From NCBI GenBank assembly GCA_036346375.1, contig CM070512.1:39168466-39232465 (forward strand): a stretch of 64,000 nucleotides of DNA. The letters run 5' to 3'. Origin of the DNA: Guadua angustifolia (lineage: Eukaryota > Streptophyta > Magnoliopsida > Poales > Poaceae). The stretch's first letter is position 1. Each line of letters starts with the position of its first letter. This document shows positions 21,945-31,641 of the stretch, piece after piece. The notes beneath the pieces are model-generated. The model saw only the letters and a program-made list of their open reading frames with translations, made no database searches and was not told where the DNA came from. Both the position numbers and the translations under genes were made by a program.

Positions 21945-24900
21945 TGTAACACCCCGGCGCCAAACGCACCACGAATGCTACCAAAACCCTTAAATGACAA
22001 ACGACACCTCCACGAAAAGATTGAAACTGAATTAATCTCTAAAATCTTAAACCAGCTTAAAACTAAGTCACCGAAATTTACAAAATTTCGGCATGACCTC
22101 TCTAGAACAGAGGACATCCACTCAGCAGACATAAGAACAATAGCAATTATATAGTAATATCATAAGCACTAAAGAAACCGACCAAGCACAATCATGGGTC
22201 ATGGTGCCAACCAACCTCCATGACCCCAAGCAGACACAAAATAACTCCCACAAAATACTTATTACAAAACATGAGCTCATTAAGTTTGAAATCACAAGGC
22301 TAAAATGAAACTAGGGTGATAAGTCGTGACGTACTACTACTCCCATCCCAAAGATGCCGACTTCAGGAACCTACACACATTTACGAAAGAAACGTGAGTC
22401 AAAGACTCAAGAAGCACAACAAAGTAGCAAAATCAATAACAATTAACATGTGTAATTCATAAACATGCCCATATTTTGGAATACTAAATTAACGCAGATA
22501 ACAAAAAGAAGAAATCACTATTGGTTACCTCATCAACTACCTTGTTCACGGATTTCACATACCTCATTAGACCACATGGAACGAGTCCACTACCGATCCA
22601 TTCTTAATCCTGTAATTTACCTTCAACCCAAAGGTCATCTGCTGCCATTCACCATGAGATTACCATGCAATGCATCCAACAAAAACATATACAAGGAATT
22701 TGGCACACATCTTATTTAAACAATTTTGGGGGAGTTATCCCCACACCTTACCACTCACCACAAGAGCCATTAAATTCAACGCTATGCAATACAAACATGT
22801 TGGAATGCTCAAGGCAATTGTCATGAATAGAAAAATATGCAACCTTCATTCATTTCCAATCATAGCATAGTCATAATTAACTACGTACATCCACTGCTCT
22901 CACATACATAACATAATACTTACTTTCGCTTATTCAAACACATTTAAACATGATTCATCATCACAATGCAAAGCATATGCAAATATGCCATACAAAATAG
23001 AATCTCAGATCCATACATCACAAACAACTCAATGAACATGACTCACCATTGTCAATGCAATGCATATTTCACAATTCTCATGCATATGATGCATTCAAGA
23101 TGCATATTTCACCATTCTCATGCATATGATGCATTCGCATGCATATTTCACCATTCTCATGCATATGATGCATTCGCATGCATATTTCACCATTCTCATG
23201 CATATGATGCATTCAAGATGCATATTTCACCATTCTCATGCATATGATGCATCATGCATGACTCATCTCCTCTTTCTTAGCAAATACCGGATTGCCGAGC
23301 ACCACCCGCCGATGCGTGCCCTCAAACCCAACCATCCTGTGGAAGGGGCCTGTCGAACAGACTTGCCCGCTACCCAAGAGCGGTCCACGCTATCATCGCT
23401 CCCATCCACGCCAAGGATGGGACTACGGGTAGGATCTCGAGCACTCCGGATTAGTCATATAACTCATATGACTTTCTCACCGACTGCTCGATGCACTTGT
23501 CATGAATGCACATATGCAAATGTTATTCTCAACACTCAAATCACCTTCTCAACACTCATATCCATATTCTCAACAAATCTTATCAACATGGACACATGTG
23601 TTATTAACACTGCACCAAAGACAAAATCCTTTTCATGATCGCAATTCAACTATTTCTATTAATCCAACCTCACACTTCATTATTCACATTCACCTATCAT
23701 AGTAGTGAACACTCTTATGAACGTGTGATATAGCAATGTGTCAATTTGGCAATTATACGGGTCCAACAAACAACCCACAAAATATTCAATCCAAAGATGC
23801 ACTTTCCATGATCTGCATATATGCAAAAGCCATTCTCAACGCTCATATCCACAAGGTCACGATATCATCACCACTCACATAAACGCCACAATCGTATATT
23901 ATGACCACAAATCGAGCCATTTCATATCTCACATCTTATATCCTTTAAGTTCCCATTAGCCTAATCATTCTAGGGAGCATCATCGTGAATATATAAAATG
24001 TAACCCATTCACATGCTCTCATTTCCTTCTTTCATAGCCACAAGCATAAATCTCATTCATGGATATTCACAAGTCCTACACATACTAGTGATGCCAACAA
24101 AGCAATATCATGCATTAACAACTTATATAGCAACTAGCATGGCAAACAATCAATACTGCAAGAATTCAACAATCGATGCACTTGCCTTTACCGACGAAAG
24201 AATGGAGTGGCATGTGGTTGAGGCCACTCCCTACGTAACCTTCCCTGCAAATAAAACAATATTCATCCAACTTAAATTCTTACACACTCGGTACAAGCGA
24301 CAGAAGAAAACAACTCTACAAATTCACATCTACAATTGAAACCAAAACATCCCTCCACCACCTAAATGCAAATCTGGACAACCGGCATTGAAAATGCCGT
24401 AACTTCCAAGTGGCTACTCCGAAAAGGATGAACCCGGGCTTTAAACGATCGCAAGAGACAACTCTACCACTCCTTCTATAGCCGACCGATCGGAAAACGC
24501 ACCGATTAATCTCAGTTTTGCGACGAACAGCAGACAAACGCAAAAATTACTCGATCTGGACAGCATACACCAAAATGAGCATAACTCGAGTTCTACAACT
24601 CCAAATCACATAAACGAATATATTTTCTCAATCTACTCGAAAAATCCTAACTTTTTCTAGGCAATGAAAAAGTCTAATTCGGCCTCTACGATGCTCTAAT
24701 CTGCAGACGAACACAGACTGAACCAAATCGCGACACAAACCGGACAGCACTCGCTAAAATAGCCATAACTTTCAAACGGCTGAACGAAATTTAGCGATTT
24801 TGGTCTCTATTGAAAGGTAATTCAATTATCTACAACATTCGTTATAGCCAAACCCCCAGGAAACGTTTGTAGAATTTTCCATTAGCAGCTCTAACCAAGG

Positions 24901-25693
24901 ACGAAAATCTGTCCAAACAGAACATTCTTATTCACTCTAGTCTCTCCATTTCCCCAACCTCCAACATCTCAAAATCAGGAATTCTAGCTAAGCAATAACA
25001 CAAACACCTTGCATGCAAGCCAAAGGGATCCCCACCACCTAGGGTTTTACCTCAAGGAAGTCCATGGAGGGAAAAGGGAGGCGGGGAAGAGCTGCAACGG
25101 CCCGAGGGAGAGGTCGCCGGCGCCGTGAGGTCGGCCGAGAGGGCGCCGAGGGCTGGCTGCCTTCGGCTGCTGCTGCTTGCTGCCCTGGAGAGGAGGAGGC
25201 CAGGGAGAGCAAGTGCCAGGGAGGGCTCGGCTGGGGAAGTTGGCGCCTGGTTGCAGGAGTCGGCAGGGCTGGCGCCAGGATGAGGAGGAGGCCAGGGAGA
25301 GGAGCAAGCCCCCTGGAATGGTGCGGCCAGCATAAAGAAAAGGGAAGTTGGCCCCCCCATCCAAGCAATGACAGCCACAAATACAAGAGAGAGAGATTAG
25401 GTGAGGGGTGAAATTCCCAAACAACCCCTCTTAAAACAAAAATCCAACTTTTAACCAAAAGCGCGACCCAAAAATTTAATTCTTGGCGCGGTAAGACAAC
25501 TGACAGGATAAATAACTTGCCGCAGAACTAAACGGCTCGGAAAAACAACCATTCCGATAAATATTTCACGGAAAAACTCAAAACCTTTAATAAACTGCGA
25601 GCGACAAAGCTTTTCTCCAGAAGAAATCCTTGAATGAAGAAAATGAAGACAACTCTGGCCAGAAACTCATGAAAACGATTTAGCGGTATTACA
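21945..25693 (-). mobile_element. Solo LTR of the same Tekay-like family, inverted
   Basis: 3,749 bp from TGTAACACC to GTATTACA, flanked by a perfect AGAAG duplication (21940-21944 and 25694-25698). Read on the minus strand it starts TGTAATACC, ends GGTGTTACA, and matches the surrounding LTR. For example, 23270-23490 is the inverted counterpart of 21670-21900, and 21945-21990 is the reverse complement of 26767-26812. No internal region is present, so it is a solo LTR left by LTR-LTR recombination. Its open frames on either strand are not protein-like. Confidence 0.85.
23063..23260 (-). repeat. 40-bp tandem repeat in the solo LTR
   Basis: About five copies of a 39-40-bp unit containing CATATTTCACCATTCTCATG and CATATGATGCATTC. 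The host LTR has a shorter version of the same array at 21905-21944 and 25694-25790, and the solo LTR inserted within it. Confidence 0.85.
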
Positions 25694-26813
25694 AGAAGGC
25701 ATCATGCGCATGAGAATGGTGAAATATGCATGAGAATTGTGAAATGAAATGGTGAAATATGCATGAGAATTGTGAAATGAAATGAGCATATGAACATGCA
25801 AGCATATTTGCATCTGCATTGCATTGACAAGGAGGAATCATGTTTAATGAGTTGGTTGCGATGTGTGGATATGATATGCTACATTTGTTTGGCATATTGC
25901 ATCTGAATTGCATTTACGATCATGAATCATGTTTAATGAGTTGATTGTGCTGTATGGATATGAGATTCTTCCTTTGTATGTTTTGTGCACTTGAGTATGA
26001 GAGCATAAATGCATTTCCTTGCATTGTGTGTTGCAACTGATAAATGGGATTGATGAGAATGGGAAGAACAGGTTGAGGATTGAGGCGTGGACTCATCTAG
26101 AAATGTTCATTGAGGCAGAGGTAAGTTTTGTTACGCCGAAAGTTAGTTATGTAAGTGGAGTCAATTATCGCTTCTATTCTCGGATGTTTTCAATTAAGTA
26201 ATGATTATGGTAAGTGAGGGAGTAATCGTTCTCTTATGTTTTGGATCTTTTATGAATTCAACTGCCTTCATTTATTTATGAACGCCAATTAAAGAAACTG
26301 TTACTCTATGTTTTGAAGTAGTCAGATTCTAGTTTAATTTCTTACTTTGTCTACTGTTGCACTTTGTCGAGTCTTGGACTCACGCTTGTTTGTTTTCCTG
26401 TTTTAGGTATCTTGAAGTTGGCTCGCCTCGGTTGGGAGTAGAAGCACGGCACGACTTTGTCGTTATCTCCTTAAATTAATTCATAAAGCCCGATTGTATC
26501 TAATGTGGTTGTAAAGTGTTGTTTGTCGTGGTGTAATTTATCAATGGCCATGGATGTGTGATTGATATCTAAGGACCTGCTAGAATGTTTCATCTTGGTT
26601 GAATGAATGATATTTATATCTTGCTATTGTTCTTTTGATCGCCGAGTGGATGCCCTCTTTTCTAGAGAGGTCATGCCAAATTTTGTAAATTTCACGGCTT
26701 AGTTTTAAGCCGGTCTTAGAGTTTGGTTGATTTCGCACAATTTTGTAGAGATGTCATTGAGTTGATTAGGGTTTGGTAGCATTCGCGGTGCGTTTGGCGC
26801 CGGGGTGTTACAC

Positions 26814-27528
26814 ATATTTAAGTGCAATTGGAGTATTCATGTACCTTGCGAACTGCACAAGGCCTGATATTGCATTCGCAGTGAATTTGCTAGCAATACA
26901 TAGTTCAGCTCTAACCAGAAGACATTGGGCTGGTGTAAAGACTTTATTCAGATATCTCCAAGGTACTCAAGATCTTGGGTTATTTTTCCATAAGAACCAA
27001 GACTTGACCATGGAGGGATATACGGATGTTGGCTATCTGTCTGATTCCCACAGTGCCAAATCTCAGATTGATTTTGTGTTTATCTGCAGTGGTACTGCCG
27101 TTTCCTGGCGGTCTTGTAAACAGACTCTGGTAGCAACTTCTACCAACCACTCAGAGATTATAGCCCTATATGAAGCATCACATGAATGTGTTTGGCTGCG
27201 ATGTGTGATTAGCCATATCCAGAAGTCATGTGGCCTTAACGCCGTCGATACCCCCACAATTATCTATGAAGATAATTCTCCTTGTGTTGCACAAATGCAA
27301 TTGGGTTATGTAAAGAGCAACATCACGAAGCATATTGCTCCTAAGTTATTCTATCCTCATGAACTCCAAAAGAGTGGTGAGATAAAAATCTTGCAAACTA
27401 AGTCATGTGAAAATCTTGCAGATTTATTCACTAAATCCTTGCCCAAATCTACATTTCAAAAATATGTTAGAGGCATTGGAATGAAAAGATTTAGAGAGAT
27501 GCAAAGTTCAGGGGGAGAAAACCTTTGA
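26814..27528 (+). pseudogene. pol: Copia RNase H domain, 3' part of pol
   Basis: The frame resumes after the nested element with YLSAIGVFMYLANCTRPDIAFAV, then GYTDVGYLSD (variant of the usual ADAGYLSD), KSQIDFVF, ATSTNHSEIIAL, YEDNSPCVAQM and the C-terminal HELQKSGEIKILQTKSCENLADLFTKSLP of copia RNase H. It terminates at TGA 27526. The open frame starts inside the nested LTR at 26773, which is an artefact of the junction. The domain is uninterrupted but separated from the rest of pol by 8.4 kb. Confidence 0.88.
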
Positions 27529-27768
27529 ACCATAACCCTTATTGTGATCCTGAAATCCTAATAAAACTCTGAAGGTTATAAGTTGTACTCTTTTCCCTCT
27601 ATGAGTTTTCCTAAAGTTTTCTCACATGAAGGTTTTTAATGAGGCAACTAGTGCAACATGAAGTGCGAGTGCGATGTATTCTTTTCTCCATCTCCTTTTT
27701 CCCAATAGGTTTTTGAGTGGAGTTTTTAACGAGACATATGCATTACGCGGTATTCGACCAAGGGGGAG

Positions 27769-28008
27769 TGTTATGAGATAAGAACTCTAAACCGTATCCA
27801 ATTTAGACTCTATCTCTTTATGGTGTGGTCGAATCCAAACTCCTCTCTCATACTACTATAGATATCGGGTGCTTCCCATTGTAAAACAAGGAATCAATAA
27901 AGAGAGAGAGATTTCCACCTATATTGTGTGTGCCTTTACGTTCTTGCTTTTGGGATTGCATCTACGAATTCGGTGATTAATTGCGGGAGATCAACTAGTT
28001 TTACAACA
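27769..28008 (+). repeat. 3' LTR of the copia element
   Basis: 240 bp, with about 13 substitutions and one deletion relative to the 5' LTR. It is preceded by the polypurine tract and followed by the target duplication ACGTA. Confidence 0.9.
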
Positions 28009-28114
28009 ACGTATAGATAGATCCATTTAAATGTTTCGTGTTGCGCGGTGTTAGCTGGCAGGTTAATTGCCTAATCAGGACGTGAGAGATTCTCCGCTAG
28101 ACTAGATTTACTTA

Positions 28115-28587
28115 GGCTATTCACAGTGCACTGTATCTTATCACAATATCCAAAGCTGCCATGTCATATGATATTATAGAAGATACAACTATCCTAATGC
28201 ATAGTATCATGGATTATTTCTTAGTTCCCATAAGATAATTAAATGCTAGATGTGTATGAGAGTATGAATTGTGGGCCACTTAGATGATTCAAGTTTCAAT
28301 GTCTATGATTTCATACCCAAGTGGTATCTTCATCAAGATACAAGTTTCTTCTCTCCCTGGATTATTTCTTAGTTCCCACAAGATAATTAAATGCTAGATG
28401 TGTATGAGAGTATGAATTGTGGGCCACTTAGATGATTCAAGTTTCAATGTCTATGATTTCATACCCAAGTGGTATCTTCATCAAGATACAACTTTCTTCT
28501 CTCCCCTCTTAACTCTCTTGCCACATCATCAAAAATGTTTACGTGACATGCATTAAATAAATATGTTACTATACACTGAGAATAGCC
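28115..28587. mobile_element. Tourist-like MITE with a duplicated core
   Basis: Terminal inverted repeats GGCTATTCACAGTG / CACTGAGAATAGCC, flanked by TTA at 28112-28114 and 28588-28590, as expected for PIF/Harbinger-type MITEs. The middle carries a 148-bp direct duplication (28211-28358 and 28359-28506, near-identical). No protein is encoded. It inserted at the downstream end of tandem copy A. Confidence 0.75.
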
Positions 28588-28623
28588 TTACTAGTACTAC
28601 AGCACGTTGGAACGACAATAATG

Positions 28624-29615
28624 CAATGAAAGCCACTAACATCAGTCTTTTGATTCCTTTATTTGCGCCTTCTTTACAGACTGGTCTTGCCTCGCTTCTC
28701 TCCCCCACTCCACGCGTGAAGTACTAGTGTACTACTGTCTTTTGATTCCTTTATTTGCGCCTTCTTTACAGACTGGCCTTGCCTCGCTTCACTCTCCCCA
28801 CTTCACGCGTGAAATAAACACTTTCATTCCTTCTTCTTATCTTTGGAAATTGCAACCACTGTTGGCCACTTGAACATACTTTCTCTGCAAAAAATATATA
28901 TAATAGGTTCTTGAATGGTCTTATCATGATTTGTTTTTAAATAGTCTCATCACGAACATAGAGAATATCTCGTATTACAATACAAAATTTGTGTGATGTT
29001 TTATCCATACTAATAAATATCTAACTTTAATTTATATTCTCTAAATATGTATATTAAATATAGTTATTAAAGATAATAATTAAGGATAGTCTAGTTATTT
29101 TTAATATTTCTTTTGTTCATGTGTCAAAAGATTATACGCTCTATAAACTTAGACATAAAAGTAACTCTATAATAGTTAGTAGGAAATAAGGTTTTCTCCT
29201 TTGCCGCTATCCACTCAACAATAGAGTTACAGGTTACTTCCATTCAATAATTTTCATTTTTCTTATCCTACTGATTGTAGGAAAGTAGCATATGGATCGA
29301 GAACCGAACCTAGCTCGGTTGGCTTGAGCGCCAGTAGAGCACTCAGCCTGCCTTGGTTTGACTCTGGTTGTTTGGGTACACGCAGGCATATGCATGCGTT
29401 TATCAAAAACTGGGTTTCTTAGCGTCTATAGGAAACACACATGTGTGTGAAGCGTGAGTACGGTACACATGGAATGTATGCATCGCCTCGTAAAAAAAGT
29501 AGCATATGGATCGATCTGTTTGAATGTTTAATGTTGCTCGGTGTTAGCTGGCAGGTCAATTGCCTAACCAAGACGAGAGATTCTCCGCTAGGCCAGATTT
29601 ACTCATTGTAACTTA
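28624..29615. repeat. Tandem unit copy B, free of LTR elements
   Basis: It runs from CAATGAAAGCCACTAACATC to GAGATTCTCCGCTAG-CCAGATTTACT. It matches copy A once the insertions at 1676-3449, 4046-15937 and 16194-28008 are taken out. Both copies contain the SINE at the same site, so the SINE precedes the duplication. It also contains two near-identical leader-like stretches (TTTTGATTCCTTTATTTGCGCC) at 28654 and 28740. Confidence 0.75.
29301..29497 (+). mobile_element. tRNA-derived SINE with 17-bp target duplication
   Basis: A 197-bp element with an A-box-like head (CTAGCTCGGTTGGCTTGAGC), a B-box-like TTTGACTC, and a TAAAAAAA tail. It is flanked by a perfect 17-bp direct repeat AGTAGCATATGGATCGA at 29284-29300 and 29498-29514. 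Structure and duplication length fit LINE-mobilised plant SINEs such as p-SINE; the exact family was not established. Confidence 0.8.
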
Positions 29616-30644
29616 AGACTTGGTTGATTTGAAAGAAATTATCTCTTTATTAAAAATATATCGACCCTTACCATATCAGCCCTTTGACGCTTCTTCTTTG
29701 TTACATGTCCCTCACCTTAATCACTACTGAAAAGTCTTACACTACTTGATATAGATCGGCTTAGTATATCTAAGGGCTTTTTTAAAAGAGCCGTGGGTCA
29801 TTGGCGTCGGCGACCAATCATGCATGCTTAGTGCGATCCACCCGTTTAGCCTTATTTGCAGCTACACTTACCCAAGCAACTAAAGATCGAGATGGACATC
29901 GCAAATGGGGCGCTGAATACCTCCAAATCACCACAACCCAACACCTCCGTTGGCAGCTGCTGGTGGAGGAATAAAAGCTAAAGATGGAGCTCATCTTTCT
30001 ATCCCCACACCACCACATGCAGCTCAACACCTCTCTGCAAAACATACACAAGCAAGTGCTAACACCCAAAGCAGATCGGTCAAGATGGACATCGCCACTC
30101 CTCTCGTGAAGTACACTATCTTTTTATTCCTTTATTTCGGACTTCTTTACAGACTGGCAATTCAATCAGTGAATGCTAGTGTACTATACGTACGATAAGT
30201 TTCAAGCTCTATCAAGCCACACCCATCTCATCTTCTCAGCGCCTTCCATCGCTTCTCTCTCCCCACTACTCACAACCGACGACGCCGCCACCGTTTCTCA
30301 CCGTCTCCAGCGAAGTAGCTTGCCGCTAGCGTCCGGATCTGAGTCGCCGGCCGTGGAGATCGCTGTGTCGGCGGTGGCCAGCCGCACAGCACGTAGTCGG
30401 ACGTTCATGGTTCCTTTCTCTTGTCCAAGCTCACGGTACAAGTAACATTCCCGTCTCTACCTCCAACCTAAATGATGCCTCCTCGCGTGAAGCACTGTCT
30501 TTTGATTCTTTTATCTCCGCCGCCTTTACAGACTGCAGCCCAACCATCTCTGTGCATCAACACGTGACAAGCTAGTAACAAAGTAAACAAGATCGATCGA
30601 GATGGACATCGCCACAGGGGCGATGAACGCCCTGCTCTCCGTTA
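29616..30644 (+). pseudogene. Relic 5' ends of CNL resistance genes
   Basis: Three start-like stretches share a context and the first residues: GAGATGGACATCGCAAATGGGGC (ATG about 29891), AAGATGGACATCGCCAC (about 30084) and GAGATGGACATCGCCACAGGGGC (30602). The leader motif TTCCTTTATTT-CGCC/GGAC-TTCTTTACAGACTG occurs before or between them (30124, 30498) and twice in copy B. This indicates repeated local duplication of the gene's 5' end. The last start reads MDIATGAMNALLSV and then loses frame relative to the following CC domain. Confidence 0.5.
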
Positions 30645-31417
30645 GAGCTGCTGGTTGACGAATACAACCAGCAGAAGGGTGTCAAGGAAGAGATCGAGAA
30701 ACTCCAGAGAGAGCTGACATACATGAACGCTGTCCTCAGCGATGTGTCGAAGGTGCCGGTGGACCAGCTTGAGGATCTGGTCAAGATCTGGGCTAGGGAT
30801 GTGAGGGAGCTATCCTATGACATCGAGGATGCCGTCGACACCTTCATGGTGAAATGCAAGAAGCGTAAACGCACTGAGCCATGGAGCTTCAATGCGTTAC
30901 TTGACAAGGCCACCAACTTGTTCAAGAAGATCAAGACAAACCATGAGCTCCATAATTTTATCAAGGTCATCAAGAGCCAGGTCAAGGAGGTAGAAGAGGT
31001 CCGCAATAGGTATAAAGTAGATGGTGTTGCTGCCAAACCAGAAGCGGTGACTGTTGATCCTCGCCTAGAAGCGATGTTCAGAAAGGCAACAGAGCTAGTT
31101 GGCATTGATGGGCCAAAAAATGAGCTAGCCAAGAGGCTCATGGAAGAGGATGGGTCATCGAGGCAACAACCACACATAATTTCTATTGTTGGATTTGGAG
31201 GCTTGGGGAAGACTACTCTTGCCAAAGCGTTGTTTGATGAGCTTAAAGCAAATTTCAACTGCCACTTTTTTGTTCCGGTGTCCCTCAAACCTAATATAAC
31301 AAATGTTTTCAAGAACATACTCAACGAACTCGATGATGACAACTACGCCCACAAAGATAAAGCATGGGATCACAAGCTACTCATTGAGAAAATCAGAGAA
31401 TTCATCAAGAACAAAAG
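30645..31417 (+). CDS. CC-NBS-LRR receptor, exon 1 (CC domain and P-loop)
   Basis: The exon encodes the coiled-coil N-terminus (ELLVDEYNQQKGVKEEIEKL...) with an EDVID-type motif (DVRELSYDIEDAVDTF, residues 26-41 counted from the in-frame ATG at 30723), then VGFGGLGKTTLAKALF, the nucleotide-binding P-loop (residues 145-160), and the RNBS-A region. It ends at ...FIKNK-AG before GTACAA, a good donor, in phase 2. The frame upstream of 30645 is broken: the canonical ATG at 30602 is in another frame and hits TGA at 30656. A product starting at 30723 would lack about 40 residues of the CC domain. The family acts as an intracellular immune receptor binding ADP/ATP. Whether this copy works is uncertain. 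Confidence 0.8.
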
Positions 31418-31641
31418 GTACAATTCTATATTATACCTACTATTCATCTTTATAAGTTGATTTTCTTTGAGACCAAGTATGCATTAATATCTTATTTGAC
31501 TCTTTATAATAGCATGCATTAATTTAGTCAAAATGGAGGGTTAGCATGATATTATTGCCTCAGAAGAAAATGTCAATTTTATTTTTGTTATTGGATCTGT
31601 AATTCGGTCTAACATGTATGTATATATACACACATACGGAA

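Larger units (their letters stand above)
19781..26812 (+). mobile_element. Long 3' LTR of the Tekay/Del-like element, itself split
   Basis: TGTAATACC at 19781 and GGTGTTACA ending at 26812 bound a 3,278-bp LTR, after removing the nested element (21945-25693) and one AGAAG copy. LTRs over 3 kb with TGTAAYACC starts are typical of rice RIRE3/RIRE8/Retrosat2-type chromoviruses. Right after it the copia frame resumes (YLSAIGVFMYLANC). Open frames within it (for example 20055-20465) lack protein likeness and are leader-like C/T-rich DNA. Confidence 0.75.
16194..28008 (+). mobile_element. Ty1/copia element carrying a nested insertion
   Basis: LTRs of 241 and 240 bp (16194-16434 and 27769-28008) flank copia pol remnants in the order integrase tail, reverse transcriptase, RNase H. 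A polypurine tract AAGGGGGAG (27760-27768) adjoins the 3' LTR. Flanks are GCATA (16189-16193) and ACGTA (28009-28013), a duplication altered by two transitions. Alignment with tandem copy B confirms the insertion point exactly. Gag, protease and most of integrase are missing between about 16640 and 16705, and an 8.4-kb stretch (18416-26812) is foreign. LTR identity by hand is about 94-95%, pointing to roughly 2 million years. Confidence 0.9.

Noticed and set aside
23063..23260. CRISPR-like regular repeats
   Set aside because: The 40-bp units are contiguous with no spacers, and the DNA is a plant LTR.
22966..23638. His/Tyr-rich repeat protein frames
   Set aside because: They are the 40-bp LTR repeat read through; frames shift between units and no protein family fits.
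25039..25458. Ser/Pro/Leu-rich minus-strand frames of 108-139 codons
   Set aside because: Three overlapping frames are open together in C-rich LTR leader DNA, corresponding to 20100-20460 in the host LTR.
29715..29830. CACTA-like end (CACTACTGAAAAG)
   Set aside because: No matching inverted end, subterminal repeats or 3-bp duplication could be found nearby.
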